Of a stretch of DNA of 44,251 nt, positions 1-9,597 are shown piece after piece. This stretch comes from Candidatus Poribacteria bacterium (GTDB lineage: Bacteria > Poribacteria > WGA-4E > WGA-3G). The stretch's first letter is position 1; each line of letters starts with the position of its first letter. The position numbers and the translations under genes were made by a program. Below the pieces are notes generated by a model. That model did not search any database. It was not told the DNA's origin and was given only the letters and a program-made list of their open reading frames with translations. The DNA is taken from the NCBI GenBank assembly GCA_012271015.1, contig JAAXHD010000126.1, positions 8,922-53,172 on the forward strand. The letters run 5' to 3'.

Positions 1-1
1 T

Positions 2-2380
2 ATGGACAAAGCGATGGAACGGATACACAAGGCGATCTCCCGTGGTGAGAAAATCTGTGTCTATGGCGATTATGACACCGATGGCACTACAGCGACCGCA
101 CTGTTGCTCAATACATTCCGCCAGATGGATGTCCCCGTTGACTACTATATCCCGAATCGGTTTGGAGAAGGTTACGGACTGAGTGAGGACACTGTAGAAA
201 AGATCCACCAGAAGAATAAAGCGAAGTTACTTATTACCGTAGACTGTGGTATCACCTCGGTGAAAGAGGTTGCGTTAGCGAATCAACTCGGTATGGATGT
301 TATTGTCACGGATCATCACCAAATAGAAGAGGAGCAGCCACCAGCATACGCCCTGATCTCACCTAAGATTCCGGGGAATGAATATCCTTACACCGAACTT
401 GCAGGTGTCGGTTTAGCCTTCAAATTGGCACAGGGGTTAATAGACGATAAAGCGTTTCTTGAATCACTACTTGACCTGGTGGCGTTGGGTACCGTCGTAG
501 ATATGGCATCGTTAACTGGGGAGAATCGTATTTTGAGCCGCTTGGGGTTAGCAGAACTTGACAAACGCGAACGCCCCGGAATTCATGCCTTGTGCGATGC
601 AGCCGGTCACAAAATTGACACACCCCTTGATGGATACGCTCTCTCTTTCAAGTTGGGACCCCGTATCAACGCCGCCGGACGCATGGATACCGCCCACAAA
701 GTGGTTGACCTTCTCACCACCGATTCCGAGGATGTCGCAACTCGGATTGCCTCTGAACTCAATCAGGAAAATCAGAGACGACAAGAGTTAGAAAGGCAGA
801 TTCAAGACCAAGCATTGGAGATAATTGAAAAAGAGATAGATAATGATACCGTGGGGATTGTCGTTGCCAGCGACAAGTGGAACGAGAAAGCACAAGGTGT
901 CGTCGGTATCGTTGCTTCCCGTTTGAAGGAAACCTTCTACAAGCCTGCCGTTGTCCTTGCAATTGACGGCGATGAGGCCACTGGGTCTGGGCGCTGTATC
1001 GAAGGCATGAACCTTGCTGATAGTTTTGTTGCCTGCACGGACTTGCTGGTGAAACACGGCGGACACAAAGCGGCGGCAGGGTTAACACTAAAAACTAAAA
1101 ATATTCCAAAATTCAGGAAGGCTTTTAACGAATTCGCTCGTGAGAACCTCACAGCGGAAGAATTGCAACCGAAACTCGAGCTTGAGTTTGAAACGCGTCT
1201 TTCACTTTTGACGTTAGAGACGCTAAAGGAACTGGAGCAATTTGAACCCTTCGGAAAGGATAATCCAAAACCCCATTTCGGTACGCGACGCGTCAAAGTT
1301 AATGGTGTGCCTACCCAAATGGGAAAAGAGAAAAACCATCTACGAATGTTTGTGAGCGATGGCACAGTGAAACGTCGCGCGATCGACTGGGGAGCAGGCG
1401 ACAAACTTATCACCTTCAAACGTCCCAATATGTCACTCGACATCGCCTTTTCACCCCAAATCAATGAGTGGCAAGGGACTCGTTCCGTACAACTGATACT
1501 TGAAAATTGGGAGGCACACTCCGAAGGCAGAGACATGAACTGGGATGTATTTCCTAAACTCAGTGATGAATCCCCTGTAAAGCTTGTTGACAAACGGAAC
1601 GTTAATAAAAAGAATTATCTTTTAAACTTGCTCGCGCGAGAGGAATCTTGTATAATTTATGTACGTGACGAAGAGATGTTGGATCTCCTGCTCACAAAAC
1701 TTTTACCGGAAAGCATTGAGGGAGTCGCGCGGCACAATGAGGCAACACCACAGGCAGAAGAAACAGCACTATTGAAACAGTTGGAAACCGGCGAACTGCG
1801 AACCATCGCGTCAAGTAGCACTTTTTCTCGTTCGGAAGTGTTTCCTTTCGTTAAACACGTTGTTCTCTGTCATCTTGCACCGAGCCAAGATATCTTTTTT
1901 AAACGGTGTAAACCCGCTTTTGTAACTGCCGAAACCTCCTATCTGCATCTCATCTACAACAATACAGATGAATCGGAGATGCACAATTGGATTTCTGAAA
2001 AATATCCTGCGGGTGACGAATTGCGGCGACTGTACGGAAGCATACGAGCGGTTATACAATCCAATGGCACAGAGGGCTACCCTGAGGCAGAGATACTAAA
2101 GGGCGGATTTGGATCCCTGTCAGCACTTCAAACTGGGCTCACTATTTTTGAGGAATTGCAGTTTATCGAGCGGCATGGACAATCCGATAGCAGACTTGTA
2201 AAACTGCTTTCGGGTCAGAAAAGTGACTTATCTCGTTCACCGACCTACTTGAGAGGGGAATGGATTAAGCAGACGAGTCCTTTCTTTATAGAGTTCCAAT
2301 TAAAGGAAAACATCGCATCTATGTGGGAGCGCATCGCAGATGAGTATCAAATCCTTAGTGAACCAAATTCAAGCATATAA
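2..2380 (+). CDS. recJ: Single-stranded-DNA exonuclease RecJ (5' end outside window)
   Basis: RecJ degrades single-stranded DNA 5' to 3' in recombination and repair in the cytoplasm. The frame opens at the window edge with a stretch (MDKAMERIHKAI) that lies some 60-70 residues into known RecJ proteins, so the true start is upstream. Motif I is GDYDTDG near residues 22-28, the DHH motif is V-T-D-H-H near 101-105, and the DHHA1 motif is GGHKAAAG near 352. An OB-like region and a long C-terminal extension follow, giving the longer Bacillus-type layout (about 790 residues seen) rather than the roughly 577 residues of E. coli. The stop overlaps the next gene by 41 bases, so the two are probably translated from one message. 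Confidence 0.95.
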   Translation: MDKAMERIHKAISRGEKICVYGDYDTDGTTATALLLNTFRQMDVPVDYYIPNRFGEGYGLSEDTVEKIHQKNKAKLLITVDCGITSVKEVALANQLGMDVIVTDHHQIEEEQPPAYALISPKIPGNEYPYTELAGVGLAFKLAQGLIDDKAFLESLLDLVALGTVVDMASLTGENRILSRLGLAELDKRERPGIHALCDAAGHKIDTPLDGYALSFKLGPRINAAGRMDTAHKVVDLLTTDSEDVATRIASELNQENQRRQELERQIQDQALEIIEKEIDNDTVGIVVASDKWNEKAQGVVGIVASRLKETFYKPAVVLAIDGDEATGSGRCIEGMNLADSFVACTDLLVKHGGHKAAAGLTLKTKNIPKFRKAFNEFARENLTAEELQPKLELEFETRLSLLTLETLKELEQFEPFGKDNPKPHFGTRRVKVNGVPTQMGKEKNHLRMFVSDGTVKRRAIDWGAGDKLITFKRPNMSLDIAFSPQINEWQGTRSVQLILENWEAHSEGRDMNWDVFPKLSDESPVKLVDKRNVNKKNYLLNLLAREESCIIYVRDEEMLDLLLTKLLPESIEGVARHNEATPQAEETALLKQLETGELRTIASSSTFSRSEVFPFVKHVVLCHLAPSQDIFFKRCKPAFVTAETSYLHLIYNNTDESEMHNWISEKYPAGDELRRLYGSIRAVIQSNGTEGYPEAEILKGGFGSLSALQTGLTIFEELQFIERHGQSDSRLVKLLSGQKSDLSRSPTYLRGEWIKQTSPFFIEFQLKENIASMWERIADEYQILSEPNSSI

Positions 2381-4547
2381 TCCCGACGCAGAGGTTGAAC
2401 TGCTGGAGCGGTGCTATCGTTTTGCGCAAGAGGCGCATGAGGGACAACAGCGAAAATCCGGGGAACCTTACTTTACACACTGCCTCAAAACCGCTGAGAT
2501 ACTCGCTGAGCTCCGACTGGATACACATACGATCTGCGCCGGACTCATGCACGATGTCCTTGAAGATACAGGGATCACGCGTCAAGAGATGCAGGTTCGA
2601 TTCGGTACAAATATCGCCAATCTCGTCGAGGGTGTTACAAAGATTGGTCAGTACAAACTCAGTATTGCCTCCCAAACCCCAGATCCTAAAAGCACAGTTG
2701 AACAGCGAGTCCATCGGAAACGCCAAGCCGAGACCTATCGGAAACTCCTGTTAGCGACAGCGGAAGACATGCGGGTCATCCTGATTAAACTCGCGGATCG
2801 GCTTCATAACATGGAAACGCTGGAGTTTCTCTCCAGCGAGAAGTGTCAACGTGTCGCAAAGGAAACATTGGAGATTTATGCCCCGATCGCACACCGATTG
2901 GGGCTTTGGCGTATTATGGGACGCCTTGAAGACCTGGCGTTCAAGCATCTCTATCCAATCGAATATCGAAAAATTGCCGACCTTCTGAACGAGAAACTCA
3001 CTGAGCGAGAAGCGTACTGTGACAAGATGGTTAAACAGATTCGCGGAGAACTCGAAAAACGGAATGTTTTCGCCGATGTCCACGGTAGAACGAAGCATAT
3101 CTATAGCATCTACCAGAAAATACAACAGAAAGGGACACCCTTCAGTGAAATCCGGGATTTGGTCGGTCTTCGAATCCTTGTCAAAACCGAAGCGGACTGC
3201 TATATCGCGCTCGGTGCCCTCCATCACAAATGGAATTATCATCCTGACCGACTTCGGGATTGGATTGGACAGCCTAAGAAAAACGGATACCAATCACTTC
3301 ACACTACGATTCTGGATGATGGCAGACCTGTTGAAATCCAGATTCGCACATACCAGATGCATAAGATTGCGGAAGATGGCATTGCGGCACATTGGAGTTA
3401 TAAGGAAGGGTTACCGATGAGCCAACAGGGACGTTCCATTTTCGCGAGTTATAAGCAGATACTTGAGGATATACAAGAGGCACAAGATAGTCCCCATCAT
3501 TTCGTGGAATCCATGAAACTGGAACTCTTCCAAGATGAAGTTTATGTGTTTTCGCCGAAAGGGGATCTTTTTAAGTTACCTGCTGGCGCGACAGCGATCG
3601 ATTTTGCCTATAAAATTCATACGGATGTTGGGCACACATGTGTCGGAGCGGAAGTCAACAGTGCCGTTGCACCAATTCGACGTGTACTTCAGAACGGTGA
3701 TCAAGTCAACATTCGGACACAGCCAAACGGTAAGCCGAGCCGAAGCTGGTTGTCGTATGTGAAAACCGCCACCGCGCGAAGTAAAATCAATCACTGGTTT
3801 CGTGAAAAGGATAGGGCTGAGGCATTGGAGTTGGGTAAGAAATTTCTCGCAGCGGAGTTACGTGTTTCCTATCTTAATTCGCGTGATTATCTTAATTCCC
3901 CGAAACTACTTGAGATTGCTCAGCAACTCAAACTCAAAAATATTGAGGAACTTTTCGTCCGGATTGGTAATGGAGATGAATCTGCAACACAGGTCGTTAA
4001 TTTATTGAAACCTGAGGTGCCGAAATCAGAGACCGAACCCTCCGAAGATATTAACCGAAAGCGAAAACCCGAATCACCGCCGGCTGTCCAACTTGAAAAC
4101 GATATAGACTTAGGTATGATACGGGTTATGAAGTGCTGTAACCCAATTCCGGGGGATCAGGTCGTCGGTTATCTTACACGAGGACGCGGCGTGTCCGTTC
4201 ATAGATCGGGTTGTATCCGCATCCTTGACGAGCCTGAACGACTTTTAGATGTAAAATGGAGCGAAAAGCCTACCTCCGAAAACGGGAACCACCCACCTGC
4301 TGTCTATCCCGTTAAAATCCTCGTTGAATGCAGTGATCGACCCGGAATGCTCGGTGAAATCACGACCGCTATCGCACAATCCAAAGTGAATATCCGCAGC
4401 GGAAACTTCCAACCCTCCGCCGTTCACCATGATGCCGAAGCCTCTGATAATCTGACTATAGACGTGACAGGTGCTGAACAACTCGATGCAGTCATGCAAG
4501 CGATTCGGGGCTTAAAAGGCGTGCAACGTGTTACCCGTGAGTCCTAA
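2340..4547 (+). CDS. relA: (p)ppGpp synthetase/hydrolase, RelA/SpoT family
   Basis: This long RSH enzyme (735 residues, normal length) makes and probably degrades the stringent-response alarmone (p)ppGpp. Visible domains in order: an HD hydrolase domain with FTHCLKTAE near 43 and G-L-M-H-D-V near 70; the synthetase domain from about 235 (K-H-I-Y-S-I-Y-x-K, then EIRDLVGLRI and EIQIRTYQMH); a TGS domain near 398-460 beginning D-E-V-Y-V-F-S-P-K-G-D; a zinc-finger-like segment with MKCCNPIPGD near 596; and a C-terminal ACT domain from about 655. The HD residues are intact, so I expect hydrolase activity too. It overlaps the 3' end of recJ. relA is used loosely; rel would serve equally well. Confidence 0.95.
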   Translation: MSIKSLVNQIQAYNPDAEVELLERCYRFAQEAHEGQQRKSGEPYFTHCLKTAEILAELRLDTHTICAGLMHDVLEDTGITRQEMQVRFGTNIANLVEGVTKIGQYKLSIASQTPDPKSTVEQRVHRKRQAETYRKLLLATAEDMRVILIKLADRLHNMETLEFLSSEKCQRVAKETLEIYAPIAHRLGLWRIMGRLEDLAFKHLYPIEYRKIADLLNEKLTEREAYCDKMVKQIRGELEKRNVFADVHGRTKHIYSIYQKIQQKGTPFSEIRDLVGLRILVKTEADCYIALGALHHKWNYHPDRLRDWIGQPKKNGYQSLHTTILDDGRPVEIQIRTYQMHKIAEDGIAAHWSYKEGLPMSQQGRSIFASYKQILEDIQEAQDSPHHFVESMKLELFQDEVYVFSPKGDLFKLPAGATAIDFAYKIHTDVGHTCVGAEVNSAVAPIRRVLQNGDQVNIRTQPNGKPSRSWLSYVKTATARSKINHWFREKDRAEALELGKKFLAAELRVSYLNSRDYLNSPKLLEIAQQLKLKNIEELFVRIGNGDESATQVVNLLKPEVPKSETEPSEDINRKRKPESPPAVQLENDIDLGMIRVMKCCNPIPGDQVVGYLTRGRGVSVHRSGCIRILDEPERLLDVKWSEKPTSENGNHPPAVYPVKILVECSDRPGMLGEITTAIAQSKVNIRSGNFQPSAVHHDAEASDNLTIDVTGAEQLDAVMQAIRGLKGVQRVTRES

Positions 4548-4560
4548 ATTCTATTCCTTT

Positions 4561-4773
4561 CTATACGGGTACTGGCATCCTTGAAATAACTTTAGCGATT
4601 TTCCCACTCCGTAGACATTTTGTGCAAACGCGAATCCGTCTCGGTCCTTCCGCAGTTTGAACCCGGACCCGTTGAAGATTTGGCAACCAACGCCGCTTTG
4701 TATGCCGCCGTGATTTGCTAATCTGGTTACCTGTTATTGGACGTTTGCTACAGATAGTACAAACTCGTGACAT
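4561..4773 (-). CDS. rpmB: Large-subunit ribosomal protein bL28
   Basis: A 70-residue basic ribosomal protein of the usual bL28 size. It starts MSRVCTICSKRP, has the typical G-N-x-I-S-x-S-x-x-x-T-K-R-R-W-L-P-N-L block and a second C-x-x-C pair (VCTKCLRSGK), so it is a zinc-ribbon-retaining form. On the minus strand a GGAG Shine-Dalgarno sequence sits just upstream of the ATG. It converges on relA with only 13 bases between the two stops. Confidence 0.95.
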   Translation of the reverse strand: MSRVCTICSKRPITGNQISKSRRHTKRRWLPNLQRVRVQTAEGPRRIRVCTKCLRSGKIAKVISRMPVPV

Positions 4774-5111
4774 TATGTCTATCTCCTTCCTTCGTTTTCT
4801 CTAAAAGTGTTGGTAAAACCTAAACATTAATAATACCACAATTACAGCGGAAATGCAAATTTCTTTACGCTTTGGTGTAGGAGCGAACTGTGCTCGCGAT
4901 CCTTACTGATGGCTGACTACTGACCGCTGATGGCTAAAAAATAGACATGATTTTTTTTCCAGTCTCTGGTATACTATATTCAAGATTTCGACCTCTATGT
5001 TCCCGTTCCGTCCTTCGGTATACACAAGTCTTGTAAACAGCGTATCACAAACCACCGCAAACAAAGGAAGCACCATTTTTTTCCTAACCATTTTGCGTTA
5101 AAATAGAAAAC
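4774..5111. other. Non-coding stretch between divergent rpmB and glycosyltransferase genes
   Basis: No convincing gene. It must hold the promoters for rpmB (leftward) and the glycosyltransferase at 5112 (rightward). The centre carries a dispersed repeat, annotated separately at 4874-4945. A TATACT box near 4969 could be a -10 element, but no good -35 partner is visible. Confidence 0.5.
4874..4945 (+). repeat. Dispersed intergenic repeat (GTAGGAGCGA ... CTGACCGCTGATGG type)
   Basis: The element begins GTAGGAGCGA, has a GCGA/TCGC inverted pair, and ends with stuttering CTGA(C)(C/T) units followed by GCTAAAAA. The same two blocks recur at 22272-22395. The second block alone recurs near 12080-12112 and, in reverse, at 29664-29702. 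Confidence 0.6.
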
Positions 5112-6401
5112 ATGAAAGTTGCTTATATTACCGCAGGTGCTGCTGGAATGTACTGCGGAACTTGTATCCACGACAACATGGTAGCCACGGTCCTGAAAAA
5201 ACGAGGACATAACGTTTCCCTGATCCCAACGTATACCCCTACCCGAACAGATGAAGCAAACGTGAGCTTGAACCGCGTCTTTTTCGGTGGGATTAACGTC
5301 TATCTACAACAGAAACTCTCCTTTTTTCGGCATACGCCGTGGACCTTAGACAAACTCCTTGATAATCCGACACTCCTGAACGGATTGGCGCGATTTAGTA
5401 GTTCGACAGATGCTCGAGATCTTGGGCAACTCACAGTCTCTATGCTCAGTGCCGAACAGGGACATCAAAGCAAGGAATTGGCGAAGTTGGTCAAATGGCT
5501 CGTCGAAGAGAATAAACCGGATATTGTCTATCTTACTAATTCCATGCTTGTCGGTTTCACAAGAGAAATTAAGAAGGCATTAGACATCCCGGTTATCTGC
5601 GCCCTTCAAGGTGAAGATATTTTTCTCCAGGATCTTATTGAGCCGTACAAATCAGAAGCATTAACCCTCCTCCGGGAACGTGCCGCAGATCCAGATGGCT
5701 TTGTGGCACCTTGTCGCTACTACGCGCAGTTTATGGCGGATACCTATCTTAACGTCCCTATCAATAAGATTGACGTGGTCCCGCTCGGACTCAACATGGA
5801 TGGCCACGGCTTGCCTGTCGAAAAACCGGATCCACCGCCCTTTGTTATTGGTTATTTAGCGCGAATCTGTCCTGAAAAGGGGTTACACATCTTAGTGGAC
5901 GCTTTTCGTCTGGTAGCGGAAACGTTAGGAGCAGATAATGTGCAATTGCATGTTGCCGGTTACCTCGGCAAGAAAGATGAACCCTATCTTGAGGAACTCG
6001 TGAACCAGATTCATGCATGGAATCTGTCAGACAGTTTTGTGCATCACGGTGAGGTGACACGCACCCAAAAGATTGAGTTCCTCAACCGCTTACATGTTTT
6101 CTCGGTCCCCACTGTTTATCGTGAATCCAAAGGACTCTCTATTATAGAATCGCTCGCCAACGGTGTGCCGGTCGTCCAACCTCGGCATGGTACGTTTCCA
6201 GAGATGATTGAGGCTACCGACGGCGGGATCCTCGTTGAACCGGAATCCCCTGAATCAGTAGCGGCAGGTCTCATCGAACTCCTTGGCGATACCAATCGGC
6301 GTGAATACCTCGGGGAAACTGGAAAAATCAACGTGCACCAGAAGTTTAGCGATGCAATCATTGCAGAACAACTTTTGAAAGTGTTTGAAAAGCACACCTA
6401 A
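5112..6401 (+). CDS. Glycosyltransferase, GT4-like (GT-B fold)
   Basis: This 429-residue protein should transfer a sugar from a nucleotide-sugar donor. The N-terminal Rossmann half begins MKVAYITAGAAGMYCGTC. The C-terminal donor-binding half begins near 242 (PPFVIGYLARICPEKGLHIL, with the conserved K-G) and has the retaining-enzyme E-x7-E motif as ESKGLSIIE near 337-345, followed by ANGVPVV. No signal peptide or RRE-like N-terminal domain is seen, unlike the two glycosyltransferases at 30.4-33.8 kb. Acceptor and donor cannot be told from sequence. Confidence 0.88.
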   Translation: MKVAYITAGAAGMYCGTCIHDNMVATVLKKRGHNVSLIPTYTPTRTDEANVSLNRVFFGGINVYLQQKLSFFRHTPWTLDKLLDNPTLLNGLARFSSSTDARDLGQLTVSMLSAEQGHQSKELAKLVKWLVEENKPDIVYLTNSMLVGFTREIKKALDIPVICALQGEDIFLQDLIEPYKSEALTLLRERAADPDGFVAPCRYYAQFMADTYLNVPINKIDVVPLGLNMDGHGLPVEKPDPPPFVIGYLARICPEKGLHILVDAFRLVAETLGADNVQLHVAGYLGKKDEPYLEELVNQIHAWNLSDSFVHHGEVTRTQKIEFLNRLHVFSVPTVYRESKGLSIIESLANGVPVVQPRHGTFPEMIEATDGGILVEPESPESVAAGLIELLGDTNRREYLGETGKINVHQKFSDAIIAEQLLKVFEKHT

Positions 6402-6464
6402 TGTTTCAACTGCTGGCGAGCTCTGGAAGTGCTCCTGCCACAACAATCAAGAAGGAAATAAATA

Positions 6465-6941
6465 ATGGCTAAAACATGGCTTATTTTTGTTTTTATGACC
6501 GTTTCATCATGGGGACTTTACGGTGTCTTTCTACATCAAGGACAAGTCGCTATGGCGGATCCCGTGCATGGACGTTACAAAGCGTTCCTCTTTGTAGGAC
6601 TCGCTTACCTTTTGGCAGCTGTGATCGGTTCTGCCCTGATGCTCATCCTTAACGGATCGAATTGGCAATTCACAGGTTCGGGTGTCTCTTGGTCATTCAT
6701 CGCTGGACTTGTCGGTGCGATTGGAGCATTTGGCGTGCTACTCGCCTTCGGCGCGGGGGGTCGACCTGCCGTCGTAATGTCCATTGTCTTTGCAGGTGCT
6801 CCGATCGTAAACGCCATCGTCGCCACGCTGTCGCATCTACCGGCGGGTGGCTGGGGAGCAGTTCGATGGCAGTTTGTCGCAGGTATCCTGCTCGCCGCAC
6901 TCGGTGGTTGTTTGGTAATGCTCTATAGACCCACCTCATAA
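6465..6941 (+). CDS. Small membrane protein, EamA/DMT-like half transporter
   Basis: A 158-residue hydrophobic protein with about four to five membrane segments, near residues 4-22, 44-63, 77-97, 104-122 and 136-153. Its Gly/Ala-rich helices and short loops resemble one half of an EamA-type drug/metabolite transporter, which usually has two such halves, so it may act as a dimer. It follows the glycosyltransferase on the same strand after 63 bases. Family assignment is tentative. Confidence 0.6.
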   Translation: MAKTWLIFVFMTVSSWGLYGVFLHQGQVAMADPVHGRYKAFLFVGLAYLLAAVIGSALMLILNGSNWQFTGSGVSWSFIAGLVGAIGAFGVLLAFGAGGRPAVVMSIVFAGAPIVNAIVATLSHLPAGGWGAVRWQFVAGILLAALGGCLVMLYRPTS

Positions 6942-7100
6942 CGTCCAGAAACGGAACCGCTGGACCTCTGACCTTGCTACGTCTTGGAAAGGCGGTTAAA
7001 CCACTACTTCTCTGCCTCACTCATCCTTTAACGAAAAAACGCACTTTTCACTATCCCTTTTCTGTGGCATGTCTCTAATAGGCAAAGAGGGAGAGTTTTC

Positions 7101-7715
7101 ATGCCTATAGGCGAAGCTTGCGTGCCAATGTCACATAATCAAGAGTTAACCGATGCAAATGATGCCGAGTTAGTCGTCGCTGCACTTGCGGGCAATACGC
7201 AGGCGTTCGATGTTTTGGTCACTCGTTACCGGCGAGCGATGCTGACAGTCGCGCAACAGATTGTGCGAAATCCGACCGATGCCGAAGATGTCGTGCAAGA
7301 CGCGTTTTTACGGGCTTTTGAGGCACTCCCACAACTCTCGGATCTGAACCGTTTTGGGGCGTGGCTTCATTCAATCACACGCAACCGAGCCTTGCGCTAC
7401 TATAAAAGTGCAGGTCGTTACCAACCGCAGGAAGATATGGAACCCTATTTAAACAGGGGCGCAGATACATCGGCGGCAGATCCCGCTCGCATTGTGGAAC
7501 GCGAGTTGACGCAGCACGCGATCAGAGACGCAATTCAGGAACTACCAGCCGACTTCCGAGCAGTTATTGAACTCTATTATTGGGCAGAGATGCCACAAAA
7601 ACGGATGGCTGAATTCCTATCTCTCCCGCTGACAACCGTGAAGTGGCGACTCCATAAAGCGAAAGAATTGCTCAAAATGACTTTGGAGAGACGCGGCTAC
7701 CGTGAGGATATGTGA
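7101..7715 (+). CDS. ECF-type RNA polymerase sigma factor
   Basis: A 204-residue sigma-70-family factor. Region 2 runs about residues 27-95 (AFDVLVTRYRRAML, then DAEDVVQDAFLRAFEALPQL). Region 4 runs about 140-200 (LPADFRAVIELYYWAEMPQK, then SLPLTTVKWRLHKAKELL, the helix-turn-helix). A purine-rich GAGGGAGAG precedes the chosen ATG; a second in-frame ATG ten codons on is possible. The next gene downstream is a DUF4097-like protein, a common neighbour of ECF factors. No separate anti-sigma gene is recognised. Confidence 0.93.
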   Translation: MPIGEACVPMSHNQELTDANDAELVVAALAGNTQAFDVLVTRYRRAMLTVAQQIVRNPTDAEDVVQDAFLRAFEALPQLSDLNRFGAWLHSITRNRALRYYKSAGRYQPQEDMEPYLNRGADTSAADPARIVERELTQHAIRDAIQELPADFRAVIELYYWAEMPQKRMAEFLSLPLTTVKWRLHKAKELLKMTLERRGYREDM

Positions 7716-7818
7716 TAATCCTTTCCATCCATCATTTTAGGGTGGATATAACAGTAAACTCGTCCGTCTGCGTCATAACTGGAGACGATAATTAAAAAAA
7801 ACGATTAGAATTCACCGG

Positions 7819-7869
7819 AAACCACAGCGTAATGTAATGGAGCGGTGCCCAGGAGGCCATAGTTAAAAT
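7819..7869 (+). repeat. Dispersed intergenic repeat carrying an AGGAGG box
   Basis: About 50 bases here match the reverse complement of 25141-25190 with few differences (shared core GCGTAATGTAATGGAGCGG, then TGCCCAGG). In this orientation it contains AGGAGG at 7851-7856, 14 bases before the ATG of the next gene, so the repeat may provide that gene's ribosome-binding site. Confidence 0.7.
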
Positions 7870-7870
7870 T

Positions 7871-9280
7871 ATGGAACAGCAAAGACAACAGGAACTCAGA
7901 GGACTTTTTCACATGTTGGAGCACACTGCAAAAATCGCAGAGGACGCCGCGCTCACAGGAGCGTTCAGTAGTGGCGAAGCACAGTGCATTTCCCAATTCA
8001 ATAACGTCCTCAGACGTCTCAGCGACATCAACGCAATACCTGATGGACTTTTTGACGAACTGCAATCAGACGCGTCCTTCAGCCAGATTGGCATCGCTTG
8101 CCACCAACTCGCCGCCTACCTTAACGAAGGATTGGACACGACTACGGATTTCAAAGGATGGTTCTCCAGTTTTTTCGGAGAACGTTTCATGGAAAATCTA
8201 ACAGAGGAGTTGTCAGACAAACCATTCGGCGACCTAATCCGTAAAGCTGTTCCAGACTTCTTAACTGAGACAACATTGGAAGACATTGTCGAAGTGTTTC
8301 CTGTCGCGTCCGGTGGAAAGTTAACGATCGATGCCGATTTCGGGGCAATTGATGTGCAGAGCGCAGAGGGTGATAACCTCTCTGTCCGCGTCCGACGTGC
8401 CGCACAATTGAAGGAAGACCGACGGGCAGGGGAAATCCTCAAGAATTTTGATATACAGATGACACACGAAGCTGTAGATGTCAACATTGAGGCAAAATTC
8501 AGAGGTCCCGTAAAACAGTGGAAAAAAGCGAAAAAACGCTTGGATGTCCAATTTGAGATCGTCGTTCCAAGAAACTACGCGCTTGATTTGAAGACCGCAG
8601 ATGAGGAAATCTCCGTCGTGGATATAGTCGGAGACGTGAATGTTCACACCGCCGGTGCGGGACTCCGTTTACAAAATATAACCGGACGTATTGATGGAAC
8701 TACGTCGGGAGGAAACATAGATCTCAAGGCATTTGAGGGCGACGCGGCACTCCGTACGAGTGGTGGGACTATTACACTTGAGAGAGGCACTGGCGATGTC
8801 AAAGCCAAAACATCAGGCGGAAACATCAAGGTTACGGATGTCATGGGTGCTGTTAACGGGGAAACCTCCGGTGGTAATGTTACCCTGCGCGGAGGCAAAG
8901 GCGGAGCAGATGTGAAAACTGCTGGCGGAAGTATAGAAGTAGAGAACGACGGACCCGTCCTCGCGAGAACGAGTGGGGGTTCTATCCGCTGTCAACTCCA
9001 AGAAGCCGTTTCCAGTCAAAACTTACTACTGGATCTGGAGACAATGGGGGGCAGTATCAATGTTTCACTCGTCCCGGATATTGCCGCGACAGTCGAGGCA
9101 AGAGTGCTTGGAGGTTCCGTAACGACAGAATTTCCGGTAGTAACAGAAACAGGGGGTGCCGTCAAACCCGATCAGTTGCAAGGAACTATTAATGGCGGCG
9201 GTTCACTCCTGCGACTCTTTTCTGTCGGGGGAAACGTCATACTCAGGAAGACAGAGGAACACACGCCAACAGAGGTGTAA
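7871..9280 (+). CDS. DUF4097-type putative adhesin/beta-helix protein
   Basis: A 469-residue protein. Residues 1 to about 135 are helical and of unknown function. From about 138 the protein becomes a repeated beta structure with recurring T-S-G-G-N-I and T-A-G-G-S-I units spaced about 20-22 residues apart, typical of DUF4097/DUF4098 families whose genes often follow ECF sigma factors. No signal peptide or clear membrane helix is seen, so location is uncertain. The only Shine-Dalgarno candidate (AGGAGG) is 14 bases upstream and lies inside a dispersed repeat. The helical N-terminus could hold an anti-sigma function, but I see no zinc-finger motif. Confidence 0.75.
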   Translation: MEQQRQQELRGLFHMLEHTAKIAEDAALTGAFSSGEAQCISQFNNVLRRLSDINAIPDGLFDELQSDASFSQIGIACHQLAAYLNEGLDTTTDFKGWFSSFFGERFMENLTEELSDKPFGDLIRKAVPDFLTETTLEDIVEVFPVASGGKLTIDADFGAIDVQSAEGDNLSVRVRRAAQLKEDRRAGEILKNFDIQMTHEAVDVNIEAKFRGPVKQWKKAKKRLDVQFEIVVPRNYALDLKTADEEISVVDIVGDVNVHTAGAGLRLQNITGRIDGTTSGGNIDLKAFEGDAALRTSGGTITLERGTGDVKAKTSGGNIKVTDVMGAVNGETSGGNVTLRGGKGGADVKTAGGSIEVENDGPVLARTSGGSIRCQLQEAVSSQNLLLDLETMGGSINVSLVPDIAATVEARVLGGSVTTEFPVVTETGGAVKPDQLQGTINGGGSLLRLFSVGGNVILRKTEEHTPTEV

Positions 9281-9345
9281 CGTGTTAGAAATTTGAAAGC
9301 GACACTTCGCTACTGTAACACTCAGTCATAGGATGGAAATAAATC

Positions 9346-9597
9346 ATGGGATTACTGTCGATTCTTAGTTTAATATGGGGCATGTTGGCGATTATCGGGA
9401 TGGCAGTTGCCATTATCCCGTTTCTTGGGGCACTCAATTACCTCAATATTCCGTTTGCCGTCTTTGGCTTGCTTTTCACCGTCCTTGTTCTGATCGTGTC
9501 ATCAAAGAAAGAATTCGCTGTTGCTGGTTGTATTCTTTGTGGTGTAGCGATTTTCTTGGGAGCCATCCGACTTGTTTTAGGCTTCGGAATTTTTTAA
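9346..9597 (+). CDS. Small membrane protein (83 residues)
   Basis: Starts MGLLSILSLIWG and is hydrophobic almost throughout, with about three membrane segments (near 5-25, 33-52 and 60-82). It starts 65 bases after the DUF4097 gene on the same strand and could be co-transcribed. Similar small two- or three-helix proteins accompany DUF4097/DUF4190-type genes, but I do not recognise a specific family. Confidence 0.6.
   Translation: MGLLSILSLIWGMLAIIGMAVAIIPFLGALNYLNIPFAVFGLLFTVLVLIVSSKKEFAVAGCILCGVAIFLGAIRLVLGFGIF

Noticed and set aside
937-1593. Long open frame on the minus strand (218 codons) inside recJ
   Set aside because: It lies opposite a clearly conserved RecJ reading frame, is Ser/Arg-rich with no recognisable domain, and has no ribosome-binding site.
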